From positions 89,369 to 110,161 of the forward strand of contig DHNG01000029.1 of NCBI GenBank assembly GCA_002409405.1: a DNA stretch of 20,793 nt, in the 5' to 3' direction. This document shows, piece after piece, positions 8,074 through 15,670 of this stretch. This DNA comes from Flavobacteriales bacterium UBA5422. Lineage in GTDB: Bacteria > Bacteroidota > Bacteroidia > Flavobacteriales_D > Crocinitomicaceae. The first letter of the stretch is position 1; every line of letters begins with the position of its first letter. The notes under the pieces were generated by a model. The model was given only the letters and a program-made list of their open reading frames with translations. It was not told the DNA's origin and ran no database searches. Made by a program: the position numbers and the translations under genes.

Positions 8074-8508
8074 ATGGCAGAAACCTTCAATAAGAAAGAA
8101 AGGGAAAAAAAGAGAGATCAACGTAGAAAGGAAAAGCAATCCAAAAAGGAAGCGCGGAAAGAAAATCCAACCGGTGGAGGTTGGGAAAGTATGATGGCGT
8201 ATGTGGATGAAAACGGAATCCTTCGGGATACTCCGCCGGATCCTGCCGCGAAAAAAGAAGTCAAGGCAAAACACATCGAGATTGGAATTCCAAGACGCGA
8301 AAAAGAAGATTTTGATCCGACTCTTACAGGAGTGATCAATTATTTTGATGATACAAAAGGATATGGATTCATCAAAACAGCTGATGATGAAAGCTTTTTT
8401 GTTCATCAAAATAATATTTCCGGACAAGCTGTGAAAGGTGCTAAGGTTCGTTTTGAAAAAGAAAAAGGAACAAAAGGTTGGGTTGCTGTACGCGTTACAC
8501 TTATCTAA
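8074..8508 (+). CDS. cold-shock-domain protein with a long basic N-terminal tail
   Basis: 144 residues in two parts. Residues 1-30 hold 14 lysine or arginine residues and 7 acidic ones, probably a charged helix; a linker with GGGWESMMAYVDENG and a proline-rich bend follows. Residues about 85-144 are a cold-shock domain with RNP1 KGYGFIK (95-101) and RNP2 FFVHQN (108-113). Proteins of this form, about 150 residues with a charged tail, are common in Bacteroidota and are presumed RNA chaperones. The tail could bind RNA or ribosomes, which is inference. It sits 27 bases after the desaturase and shares its terminator, so it is likely part of the same cold-response transcript. Confidence 0.92.
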   Translation: MAETFNKKEREKKRDQRRKEKQSKKEARKENPTGGGWESMMAYVDENGILRDTPPDPAAKKEVKAKHIEIGIPRREKEDFDPTLTGVINYFDDTKGYGFIKTADDESFFVHQNNISGQAVKGAKVRFEKEKGTKGWVAVRVTLI

Positions 8509-8523
8509 CGCAGATAACAACAC

Positions 8524-8559
8524 AAAAAAGGTGGTTACTAAAACGGAACCACCTTTTTT
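8524..8559. terminator. bidirectional terminator between the cold-shock-domain gene and trhO
   Basis: A perfect 13-bp stem (8524-8536 with 8547-8559) around a 10-base loop. The core is GGTGG/CCACC, with six A on the left and six T on the right, so it works for both converging genes. Confidence 0.92.
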
Positions 8560-8562
8560 GAA

Positions 8563-9633
8563 TCAAAATTCCAATAAATCAAGCGGCTTTTCATTGTTCG
8601 GCTTGAACGTTAGTTTTTCCGAACGCCCTTTTTTGAATATCTTGTTGCTGAGCACAAATCCTTTGCGCAGCTCTTTTCTCTCATCTTCCGGTAATGCGGA
8701 GATGTCCTTGCATTCATCTGAACAGCATCCGTTCATGTGTGCATTGCATTCATCACACTGAATGAATAGCAGGTGACATGCTTCGTTGGCACAATTGACA
8801 TGTACATCTGCAGGTTTTCCACATTGATGGCAGTGTGCAATAATGTCCTCGGAAATACGCTCACCACGTCGTTCGTCAAATACAAAGTTTTTCCCGATAA
8901 ATTTGTTCGGAATGCCCGCGTCTTTACAATCGTTGGCATACTTGATGATACCACCTTCCAATTGGTGTACGTTGTCGAATCCTCTGTGTTTGAACCAGGC
9001 AGATGCTTTTTCGCAGCGGATTCCACCAGTACAATACATTACCAAATTCTTGTCTTCATTGCCTTTCAGGTATTTTTCTTCAATGTACGGTAGTGATTCA
9101 CGAAATGTATCTACATCCGGTGTAATTGCGCCTTTGAAATGCCCCACTTCCGATTCGTAGTGATTTCTGAAATCGATCAGAATGGTGTTCGGATCATCTG
9201 TCAATGCGTTGAATTCGGCTGCATTCAAATGCTTTCCTTTGTTGGTGACGTCAAATGTTTCATCATTCAAGCCATCTGCCAGAATTTTGTCGCGCACTTT
9301 GATCTTCAATTTCAGAAACGGGAACTCCGCATCTCCGTTCTCAACAGCACTATTCAGACGAATTCCTTCCAAAAATGAAATGTCGTACAATTCAGCTCGG
9401 AATTGATCAACATGGTGTTTGGGGACTGAAATTTGTGCGTTAATTCCTTCTTTTGCTACGTAAACTCTCCCGAGCACATCTATTTTTTGCCAGATGCCGT
9501 ACAAGTAATCTCTAAAGATCTGAGGGTTGTCAATTTTAGCGTATTGATAGAATGAAATAGTTACCCATTCGTAACCCTTCGCACGCCATTTTTGTTCCAA
9601 CTCCTCCTTACTTAATGTGTTCCACAGTTGCAT
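8563..9633 (-). CDS. trhO: tRNA uridine(34) hydroxylase TrhO (rhodanese-family, YceA-like)
   Basis: 356 residues, the size of Escherichia coli YceA/TrhO (about 350), which makes 5-hydroxyuridine at the wobble base of some tRNAs with oxygen as the oxygen source. An N-terminal acylphosphatase-like part (with GRVYVAKEGINAQ at about 55-67) precedes a rhodanese domain with ILIDFRNHYE and the active loop CTGGIRC, whose first cysteine, C201, is the expected catalytic residue. The C-terminal third has cysteine pairs typical of the family (HCHQC, CANEAC, CDEC, CCSDEC), likely a zinc site. The gene is alone: it shares a terminator with the convergent gene and lies behind a terminator-like structure after dnaJ. 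The start is MQLWN; its own -7 box lies 30 bases upstream. Confidence 0.95.
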   Translation of the reverse strand: MQLWNTLSKEELEQKWRAKGYEWVTISFYQYAKIDNPQIFRDYLYGIWQKIDVLGRVYVAKEGINAQISVPKHHVDQFRAELYDISFLEGIRLNSAVENGDAEFPFLKLKIKVRDKILADGLNDETFDVTNKGKHLNAAEFNALTDDPNTILIDFRNHYESEVGHFKGAITPDVDTFRESLPYIEEKYLKGNEDKNLVMYCTGGIRCEKASAWFKHRGFDNVHQLEGGIIKYANDCKDAGIPNKFIGKNFVFDERRGERISEDIIAHCHQCGKPADVHVNCANEACHLLFIQCDECNAHMNGCCSDECKDISALPEDERKELRKGFVLSNKIFKKGRSEKLTFKPNNEKPLDLLEF

Positions 9634-9663
9634 GCTATGTTTGTTTTAAATAAAAAGTTGCCG

Positions 9664-9671
9664 CAAAGATA
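9664..9671 (-). promoter_or_regulatory. candidate -7 element of the trhO promoter
   Basis: Reads TATCTTTG on the minus strand, the same octamer as at 6743-6750 and an exact TAnnTTTG match, 30 bases before the trhO ATG. No -33 box is clear. Confidence 0.5.
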
Positions 9672-9738
9672 GGAAAAGATCGGATAATTTAGAAAGCATG
9701 AGTTGAAAAAATAGTGAATCGAAATGCGGGGCGAGTAC

Positions 9739-9811
9739 AAAAAAAGAAGGAAGATTAAAAATCTTCCCACTTTCCATCAGCACATTCCACTGACTTCAAT
9801 CTTCCTTCTTT
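9739..9811 (-). terminator. terminator after dnaJ with duplicated stem arm
   Basis: A perfect 14-bp inverted repeat (9743-9756 with 9798-9811) has 41 bases between the arms. On the minus strand it is followed by a run of seven T (9739-9745), as for a rho-independent terminator 16 bases downstream of dnaJ. Inside it, 9749-9756 can instead pair with 9760-9767 as an 8-bp hairpin with an AAA loop. Both forms end next to the T-run. Confidence 0.75.
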
Positions 9812-9826
9812 GTAATTTTATGTTCG

Positions 9827-10942
9827 TTAGTGGAACATGTCCTTCACGCGTTGAAAAAATCCTTTTTCATTGGCATCGGGACTTGGTTTGAAATTTTCGC
9901 TTGCACGTAATTTCTCCAGTATTTCTTTTTCTTCTTTGGTCAATTTTTTTGGTGTCCAGACATTGATGTGAACAAACAAATCGCCGTGCCCATATCCTTG
10001 TAGAACCGGCAATCCTTTTCCTTTCAAACGCAAAGTCTTCCCACTTTGTGTTCCCGGCTCTATTTTAATTTTTGCCTTTCCTGAAATGGTTGGAACTTCA
10101 ACGGATTCTCCCAATGCCGCATCTGCAAAATTGATATACGCATCAAAATGCAGGTGTTCACCATCTCTTCTCAGTTCTTCGTGCGGCGTTTCTTCAATTA
10201 CAACAATCAGATCTCCCGGAATTCCGTCAAACGGACCGGCATTTCCTTTTCCTGAAACACTTAATTGCATGCCCTCTTCTACACCAGCAGGAATGTCAAT
10301 CTCAATGACGTCTTCCTGTTTCTTCAGACCTTGTGCATCTGCATCGGCAGGCTTTTTGTCGATCATTTTCCCGGCACCCTGACAAGTTGTACAGGTTGTT
10401 TGTGTTTGCATGGCTCCCAGGAACGTTTGTGTTACACGTGTCAAACGCCCTGTTCCGTTACACGTTGAACAAGTCTTGTAAGTAACACCGTCTGCATTCA
10501 CCAGCTTATTGACCTTGATTTTTTTGCGGACACCGTTGGCAATTTCTTCGAGGTTCAGTTTTATTTTGACACGAAGATTCGTTCCCCGTGTACGCATGGT
10601 ACCTCCTCTGGATCCACCAAAGCTTCCACCTCCTCCGAAGGCTCCGCCAAAAATGTCACCAAACTGAGAGAAAATATCATCCATATTCATACCACCACCT
10701 CCGAAGCCACCGCCTCCCATTCCGGCGTGTCCGAATCGGTCGTACTGTACACGTTTTTGCGAATCACTCAGTACTTCGTATGCTTCAGCTGCTTCCTTGA
10801 ATTTTTCTTCAGCGCTCGCATCATCCGGATTTTTGTCGGGGTGATACTTCAATGCCAGTTTGCGATATGCCTTTTTGATTTCGGCTTCGTCAGCACCCTT
10901 GGATACACCTAAAATTTCGTAATAATCTCTTTTTTCACTCAT
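9827..10942 (-). CDS. dnaJ: chaperone DnaJ (Hsp40), form with a single zinc site
   Basis: 371 residues. The J domain (1-70) carries HPD at 34-36, the signal that triggers DnaK ATP hydrolysis. A glycine/phenylalanine-rich linker spans 71-115. Then comes a cysteine region and the two C-terminal substrate-binding domains (DIPAGVEEGM, GKGNAG and RLKGKGLP). Only two CxxCxGxG repeats are present, at C158/C161 and C184/C187. By alignment from memory with the E. coli protein they correspond to repeats 2 and 3 (zinc site 2); repeats 1 and 4 are absent, and a segment with DKKPADADAQG stands where repeat 4 should be. This seems to be a lineage form rather than damage. It follows grpE by 25 bases in the same operon. 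Confidence 0.96.
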   Translation of the reverse strand: MSEKRDYYEILGVSKGADEAEIKKAYRKLALKYHPDKNPDDASAEEKFKEAAEAYEVLSDSQKRVQYDRFGHAGMGGGGFGGGGMNMDDIFSQFGDIFGGAFGGGGSFGGSRGGTMRTRGTNLRVKIKLNLEEIANGVRKKIKVNKLVNADGVTYKTCSTCNGTGRLTRVTQTFLGAMQTQTTCTTCQGAGKMIDKKPADADAQGLKKQEDVIEIDIPAGVEEGMQLSVSGKGNAGPFDGIPGDLIVVIEETPHEELRRDGEHLHFDAYINFADAALGESVEVPTISGKAKIKIEPGTQSGKTLRLKGKGLPVLQGYGHGDLFVHINVWTPKKLTKEEKEILEKLRASENFKPSPDANEKGFFQRVKDMFH

Positions 10943-10967
10943 CTGGTCAATCTCTTTTGTCTGCCAC

Positions 10968-11516
10968 TTATTGTCCTACCACTACTTTTGCAAAACGGAT
11001 GACTTTTTCGTTCAGGAAATAACCTTTTTCTACATCATCAATTACTTTCCCTTTTTGTGCGTCATCTCCCGGTATATTGGCAATTGCCTCATGCAGGTCA
11101 CTGTCAAAGTGTTCTCCTTTGGCCTGCATTTGTTTCAATCCTTTTGCTTCTAATGTTGACTTAAATTTGTTGTAGATCAGATTGAATCCTTCTTTTACGG
11201 CAGTAATGTCTTCCACCGTTTCATTGTTGGCGATTGCCCGCTCGAAATCATCAAGTGTAGGAATCAAATCCAACAATAATTTCTCATTGGCATTGGCAAT
11301 CAGATCAACCTTTTCCTTATTGGTTCTTCTGCGGTAATTGTCAAACTCAGCATATAAACGAAGGAATTTGTCATTCAATTCGTTGTACTTTTCCTCAGGA
11401 GTTTGCTCTCCGCTTTTCTCGTTTTCAACTGTATTTTCCGTTGAATCCTTCAATTCTTCCTGCTCTTGATTTAAAATATCTTTCTCTTCTGACATCGCTG
11501 TTTCATTTTTATGCAT
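10968..11516 (-). CDS. grpE: GrpE, nucleotide exchange factor of DnaK
   Basis: 182 residues: an acidic, glutamate-rich N-terminal tail, a long coiled coil with YAEFDNYRRRTNKEKVDL, and a beta domain with the family ending (around LHEAIANIPG and VIRFAKVVVGQ). GrpE releases ADP from DnaK and acts with DnaJ; dnaK itself is not in the window. The listed start is the ATG at 11516; an in-frame ATG at 11495 (MSEEKD) is also reasonable and would shorten the tail by 7 residues. A good promoter lies about 60 bases upstream. I looked for a CIRCE-type inverted repeat here and did not see one, so heat control is not evident from the DNA. Confidence 0.95.
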   Translation of the reverse strand: MHKNETAMSEEKDILNQEQEELKDSTENTVENEKSGEQTPEEKYNELNDKFLRLYAEFDNYRRRTNKEKVDLIANANEKLLLDLIPTLDDFERAIANNETVEDITAVKEGFNLIYNKFKSTLEAKGLKQMQAKGEHFDSDLHEAIANIPGDDAQKGKVIDDVEKGYFLNEKVIRFAKVVVGQ

Positions 11517-11577
11517 TTCCTGCCACTCAAATAACTTGCCATCCTTTGTTTTTCGGACAGTATGACAGAAAATCCGT

Positions 11578-11609
11578 CAAACTTATAGCAGAATTGCCAA
11601 ATTGACAAA
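11578..11609 (-). promoter_or_regulatory. promoter of the grpE-dnaJ operon
   Basis: On the minus strand TTTG (11606-11609) and TAAGTTTG (11578-11585) are separated by 20 bases, a full match to the Bacteroidota primary-sigma pattern TTTG-N17-23-TAnnTTTG. The start of transcription would be near 11571, giving a leader of about 55 nt. It lies within the cysN-grpE gap (11517-11647), in which I see no terminator for cysN, so some read-through is possible. Confidence 0.75.
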
Positions 11610-11647
11610 TTTTTAACGCGAATGGCAGTGAAGTCCGGAATGCGACT

Positions 11648-12910
11648 CTAGTGTTGCAAATTGATTTCCAGCACTCCTGCAGCTACTGTCTGGTTGGTGT
11701 ATTCATTGATCAGTATGAATGCTCCTGTAGTGCGGTTTTCTTTGTAATTATCAAATACTACTGGTTCTGCTGTCCGGATGAGTACAGAAGCAAGTTCATT
11801 CAGTTTTAATTCATCATCAGAAGGACGTTTTTCAAATGTTTCAATGTCAATTTTATAGGTGATTTCTTTGATAAACGCTTTGGTGCTGAAACTTCCTTGT
11901 TGTAATAGTAATTTCATTCCGCCTGTTTGAAACGGCTTATTATCCATCCAGCAGATTGTACCCTGCACAAAGTCAGACATGACCGGTAATTCCGAAACCG
12001 GAGCAATCCATGCTCCACGACTGATGTCAATGTCATCTTCAAGTTGGATTACAACAGGTTGACCGGCATCTGCAGATTCGATCGTTTTCAGGTTGTGCTC
12101 AATAGTCTGAATGCGGGTAGAAAATCCTCCCGGAAGTACTTGTACGTTATCACCGACCTGTAGTTTCCCACTCCACAAGGTTCCTGCGTATCCCCTGTAA
12201 TCATGGAGTTCAGTTGTCTGGGGGCGGATGACGTATTGTACCTGAAAACGGGCTTTATCATGAGACTGAATGGGCTGAACAGGTATTTGCTCCAGGAACG
12301 AAAGCAATGACTGTCCGGTATACCAGTGCATATGTGTGGAAGGGTGTACAACATTTTCTCCGGATAATGCGGAGGTAGGGATGAAGGATACTTGATTTAG
12401 CGAGAGTGCAGCTGTTACGGCTGAAAAATCTCTTTTAATTGCTTCGTACCGTGCTTCACTGTAGTTGACTAAATCCATTTTATTGATACAAACCAAAATG
12501 TGTGGAATTCCCAGAACAGCTGAAATGATGGTATGGCGTCGGGTTTGTTCTGTAATTCCGTTGCGGGCATCTACCAGGATAATTGCCATGTCTGCAGTTG
12601 ACGCTCCTGTAAACATATTCCGTGTATATTGGGCATGTCCGGGCGTATCGGCAATGATAAATTTCCGTCGATCCGTTGAAAAATATTTATAGGCGACATC
12701 GATGGTGATTCCCTGCTCGCGCTCCGCTCGCAACCCGTCTGTGAGCAGTGCCAGATCAATTGTTGCATGTTCTCCTGTTGCCTTGCTTTGTCGGGTTACT
12801 GTTTCTATGATGTCGGTAGAAATTGACCCACTGTCTAAGAGCAATCTGCCAATGAGTGTGCTTTTTCCGTCGTCGACATTTCCTGCTGTAAAAAATCGTA
12901 ATAATTCCAT
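11648..12910 (-). CDS. cysN: sulfate adenylyltransferase large subunit (GTPase) CysN
   Basis: 420 residues, an EF-Tu-like GTPase that couples GTP hydrolysis to synthesis of APS from sulfate and ATP by CysD. Visible motifs are the P-loop GNVDDGKS (10-17), EREQGITID, DTPGH (88-92) and NKMD (143-146), followed by beta-barrel domains. The opening ELLRFFTAGNVDDGKST is diagnostic for CysN. It is shorter than the E. coli protein (475) and has no C-terminal APS kinase domain (no CysC fusion). This agrees with an APS reductase, not a PAPS reductase, in the same cluster. It is the last gene of the cys operon, 96 bases after cysD, and a large inverted repeat fills that gap up to 7 bases before its ATG. 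Confidence 0.96.
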   Translation of the reverse strand: MELLRFFTAGNVDDGKSTLIGRLLLDSGSISTDIIETVTRQSKATGEHATIDLALLTDGLRAEREQGITIDVAYKYFSTDRRKFIIADTPGHAQYTRNMFTGASTADMAIILVDARNGITEQTRRHTIISAVLGIPHILVCINKMDLVNYSEARYEAIKRDFSAVTAALSLNQVSFIPTSALSGENVVHPSTHMHWYTGQSLLSFLEQIPVQPIQSHDKARFQVQYVIRPQTTELHDYRGYAGTLWSGKLQVGDNVQVLPGGFSTRIQTIEHNLKTIESADAGQPVVIQLEDDIDISRGAWIAPVSELPVMSDFVQGTICWMDNKPFQTGGMKLLLQQGSFSTKAFIKEITYKIDIETFEKRPSDDELKLNELASVLIRTAEPVVFDNYKENRTTGAFILINEYTNQTVAAGVLEINLQH

Positions 12911-12917
12911 ATTTTTT

Positions 12918-12991
12918 AATTATGAACTATCAATGATCAAGCGGAGGTGATTTAAAAACACTTGATCATTGATAATCCAATATTCATAATT
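12918..12991. repeat. large imperfect inverted repeat between cysD and cysN
   Basis: A 14-bp perfect stem (12928-12941 with 12961-12974) around a 19-base loop is extended, after a 2-base bulge on one side and 9 bases on the other, by 8 more pairs (12918-12925 with 12984-12991). In the minus-strand RNA it fills almost the whole gap and covers the region where the cysN ribosome site should be. There is no T-run typical of a terminator. It may control the CysD/CysN ratio or be a copy of a dispersed intergenic palindrome. Confidence 0.8.
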
Positions 12992-13006
12992 CAAGACACA
13001 TACTTC

Positions 13007-13906
13007 TCAAAAATATCCTCCTTTCTTTCTGTCTTCCATTGCTGCTTCTGAGACGCGGTCGTCCATTCGCGTGGCACCTCGTTCCGAAACAGTTGTATTT
13101 TTCAGTTCCTCAATAATGTCCTCTACACTGTTGGCTTTGCTTTCAACGGCTGCCGTACAGGTCATGTCTCCAACGGTTCTGTACCGTACCAATCGGTTGA
13201 CAATGACATCGTGCTCATCCAGTGTGATGAATTCATTGGTTGCCATGAGTTGTTCGTGCTCTGTTAGTACACAGGTGCGTTCGTGGGTGAAATAGATGGA
13301 AGTAAGTTCAATGTTTTCCCGCAGGATGTAATTCCAGATATCCAATTCCGTCCAGTTACTAATCGGGAACACACGGACATTTTCACCCTTGTGTATTTTT
13401 CCGTTGTAAATATTCCACAATTCAGGACGTTGCAATTTCGGATCCCACTGCCCGAACTCATCACGTACCGAAAAGAACCGTTCCTTTGCCCGTGCTTTTT
13501 CTTCATCGCGGCGTGCCCCTCCGATACATGCATCAAAACCAAATTCTTCAATGGTTTCCAGTAAGGTGTGTGTCTGCAATGGATTCCTACTCGGAAATTT
13601 TCCTTTTGCGTCCGGAATACCTCGCCGTTTTAATGTGTCTTCTACATGTCGTACAATTAGTTGTTCGCCTAATTTTTCTGCCAATTGATCTCTGAATTGA
13701 AGTGCTTCCGGGAAATTGTGTCCGGTGTCAATGTGTACCAGTGGGAAAGGAAGTTTTCCAGGTCGGAACGCTTTCAATGCGAGATGCACAAGGCAAATAC
13801 TATCTTTTCCTCCACTGAACAGCAATGCCGGTCGTTCGAATTGTCCTGCTGTTTCTCTCAATACGTGAATGGCTTCTGCTTCCAGTCTGCTCAGGTAATC
13901 GCTCAT
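13007..13906 (-). CDS. cysD: sulfate adenylyltransferase small subunit CysD
   Basis: 299 residues, the catalytic ATP-pyrophosphatase of the heterodimeric ATP sulfurylase. The PP-loop SGGKDS is at residues 31-36, followed by HIDTGHNFPE, GIPDAKG, GGARRDEEKARAKERF and FPISNWTELDIWNYI, all characteristic of CysD. The ending with RKKGGYF is also typical. It makes APS and pyrophosphate from sulfate and ATP with CysN as the GTP-driven partner. It follows cysH by 24 bases on the same strand and precedes cysN, so the order of the operon is permease, cysH, cysD, cysN. Confidence 0.97.
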   Translation of the reverse strand: MSDYLSRLEAEAIHVLRETAGQFERPALLFSGGKDSICLVHLALKAFRPGKLPFPLVHIDTGHNFPEALQFRDQLAEKLGEQLIVRHVEDTLKRRGIPDAKGKFPSRNPLQTHTLLETIEEFGFDACIGGARRDEEKARAKERFFSVRDEFGQWDPKLQRPELWNIYNGKIHKGENVRVFPISNWTELDIWNYILRENIELTSIYFTHERTCVLTEHEQLMATNEFITLDEHDVIVNRLVRYRTVGDMTCTAAVESKANSVEDIIEELKNTTVSERGATRMDDRVSEAAMEDRKKGGYF

Positions 13907-13930
13907 AGTGTCTAATTTCTGATATTCAGT

Positions 13931-14620
13931 TTATGTATGTAACCCACATTCTTTTTTTGTGTTGTCTTCCCACCACCACCTTCCGGCTCTGAATGATTCT
14001 CCCTCTTTGACTGCACGTGTGCACGGTTGACACCCGAGACTGACAAATCCCTTGTCCTGAAGGACATTGTATGGCACGTGGTTGCCACGGATGTAACTCC
14101 AGACATCGTCGGTCGTCCAGTGAATCAACGGATTGACTTTGGTTAGCTGCCGGGATGCGTCCCATTCGAAAACAGACATTCCCGTTCTGTTTTCAGAATG
14201 TTCTGCCCGCAATCCGGTAATCCACACGTTGACGCCCGATAAAGCGCGATTCAACGGCTCTACTTTGCGTACCTGGCAACAGTTTTTCCTGTTCTCTACT
14301 GACTCGTAAAACAGATTCGGTCCCTTCGAGGTGATCAGCTCCTGTAATGTTTCCGCATCGGGATAGTATGTTTCTACTTCCTGTTTGTAATGATTCCGGG
14401 TGGATGATAACACGCTGTATGATTCGTTGAATAATCGTCCGGTGTCGAGTGTAAATACCCGGATCGGAAGGTTGTTTTTGAAAATCACATCAGTAATGAC
14501 CTGATCTTCGATACTCAAACTGGTTGAAAATGCGGCGAAAACACCAGGTGTTGCTACAATTTCAGTAAGTAACTGTTTGATGTTATCTGTGTTGATGTGT
14601 GCAAATTGATCGGGTTTCAT
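13931..14620 (-). CDS. cysH: assimilatory adenylyl-sulfate (APS) reductase, iron-sulfur type
   Basis: 229 residues of the CysH family, which reduces activated sulfate to sulfite with thioredoxin. The PP-loop-derived start STSLSIEDQV and the segments LDTGRLF and ITGLRAEHS are visible. The catalytic cysteine is C225 in the C-terminal ECGLHT. Cysteine pairs CC at 114-115 and CxxC at 197-200 are the ligands of a [4Fe-4S] cluster, which is known to go with use of APS rather than PAPS. The absence of cysC and of an APS kinase domain on CysN supports this. Its start codon lies one base after the stop of the upstream permease gene (TGACATG), which suggests translational coupling. Confidence 0.95.
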   Translation of the reverse strand: MKPDQFAHINTDNIKQLLTEIVATPGVFAAFSTSLSIEDQVITDVIFKNNLPIRVFTLDTGRLFNESYSVLSSTRNHYKQEVETYYPDAETLQELITSKGPNLFYESVENRKNCCQVRKVEPLNRALSGVNVWITGLRAEHSENRTGMSVFEWDASRQLTKVNPLIHWTTDDVWSYIRGNHVPYNVLQDKGFVSLGCQPCTRAVKEGESFRAGRWWWEDNTKKECGLHT

Positions 14621-14621
14621 G

Positions 14622-15524
14622 TCAGATAAATAAGGTGAATATGTTGCGGAGACTTACAATAATGACAACAATTCCAACGAACAGCATCATTGCTTTGATG
14701 TTGAGACGAGAAGTGAGGTAGGCAGCGATCGGAGCAGCACATACACCCCCCAGAATCAATCCGAGAATCGGTTGCCATGCAGCTGCCCCGAGGATGGTAA
14801 AAAAGGTAAAAGAACTGGCGAGTGAAACGAAGAATTCGGCAAGATTGACCGATCCGACAATCATTCGTGGGTTTTTTCCCCGTGCAATTAGTGTGGACGA
14901 TACGACAGGTCCCCATCCACCACCGCCAATGGAGTCTAAAAAGCCTCCCAGCGTTGCCAGCCAACCGACACGGGTTACTTTTTTTCGTTCCTGCTTTTTT
15001 CGGACTACTTTGTAAATAATCAATGCTCCCAGAAAGAGCGTATAACTGCTGACAATCGGTTTGATGTAGTTACTGTACTGTTCAAATTCGGACAGCAGAT
15101 ATGCTCCGATAATAGCTCCTATGATCCCCGGAACTACAATGCTTTTGAAGAGCCGGTTATTGACATTTCCAAAGCGCAGATGCATAATTCCAGATACCCC
15201 GCTTGTGACAATTTCCGATGCGTGAACGGACATGCTTGCAACTGCGGGACTTACACCGAGTGTGAGTAAAAAAGTTGTGGCTGAAACACCATAAGCCATT
15301 CCCAATGCTCCGTCAATTAATTGGGCAATGAACCCCCCTAACATAAAGTAAAGGAATGTTTCGTTCATTTCACTCAGCATGGAATTGAAATTCTTCCAAA
15401 TCTCTTCCGGCGGAAGCAGTGTAAAGAAGATGTGTCCCGCTATCATTAAACCGATTACCATCAGGAAGTTAATCAGCACGCGTTTAACCGAGAATTCGTA
15501 CCAGGACTTTGGTTTTTCTTTCAT
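14622..15524 (-). CDS. TauE/SafE (TSUP) family sulfur-anion permease
   Basis: 300 residues with about eight membrane spans in two related halves. Family features are the first-half stretch with GGFIAQLIDGALGMAYGVS and the second-half stretch with GGFLDSIGGGGWGPVVSS, the paired glycine-rich loops typical of TSUP proteins. Members move sulfite, sulfoacetate, sulfate or thiosulfate. As the first gene of a sulfate-assimilation operon, and with no other sulfate permease in view, uptake of sulfate or export of excess sulfite are both possible; the sequence alone does not decide. The stop codon lies one base before the cysH ATG. The gap up to the regulator gene upstream (146 bases) should hold the operon promoter. 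Confidence 0.92.
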   Translation of the reverse strand: MKEKPKSWYEFSVKRVLINFLMVIGLMIAGHIFFTLLPPEEIWKNFNSMLSEMNETFLYFMLGGFIAQLIDGALGMAYGVSATTFLLTLGVSPAVASMSVHASEIVTSGVSGIMHLRFGNVNNRLFKSIVVPGIIGAIIGAYLLSEFEQYSNYIKPIVSSYTLFLGALIIYKVVRKKQERKKVTRVGWLATLGGFLDSIGGGGWGPVVSSTLIARGKNPRMIVGSVNLAEFFVSLASSFTFFTILGAAAWQPILGLILGGVCAAPIAAYLTSRLNIKAMMLFVGIVVIIVSLRNIFTLFI

Positions 15525-15624
15525 TCGTTTATTTTATCAGGGGTAGTTGGATAAGGTTTTGGTTGTTGCAAAGGAAAAAACCAGAAATGGATTCTGCAAG
15601 GAAATCGCCAATTATTTTATACTT

Positions 15625-15636
15625 ATCCTATCGGAT
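15625..15636. promoter_or_regulatory. candidate operator upstream of the permease-cys operon
   Basis: ATCC-TATC-GGAT is a small inverted repeat in an otherwise AT-rich part of the 146-base gap between the Rrf2 gene and the permease. Rrf2 regulators bind partly symmetric AT-rich sites, so it is a candidate site. A degenerate -7 box TTCCTTTG on the minus strand lies downstream, near 15567-15574. The evidence is weak. Confidence 0.25.
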
Positions 15637-15670
15637 TAATATGATATATAATTAAATAAAAAGCTGATTG

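Noticed and set aside
8050..8523. Minus-strand frame of 157 codons opposite the cold-shock-domain gene
   Set aside because: A shadow of the lysine-rich gene: phenylalanine-rich runs mirror its AAA/GAA codons.
11517..11647. Possible CIRCE/HrcA operator before grpE
   Set aside because: No TTAGCACTC-N9-GAGTGCTAA or near match; only a standard promoter is visible.
12918..12991. cysD-cysN inverted repeat as a rho-independent terminator
   Set aside because: The stem is AT-rich and is not followed by a T-run on the minus strand; termination here would cut off cysN, which must be made with CysD.
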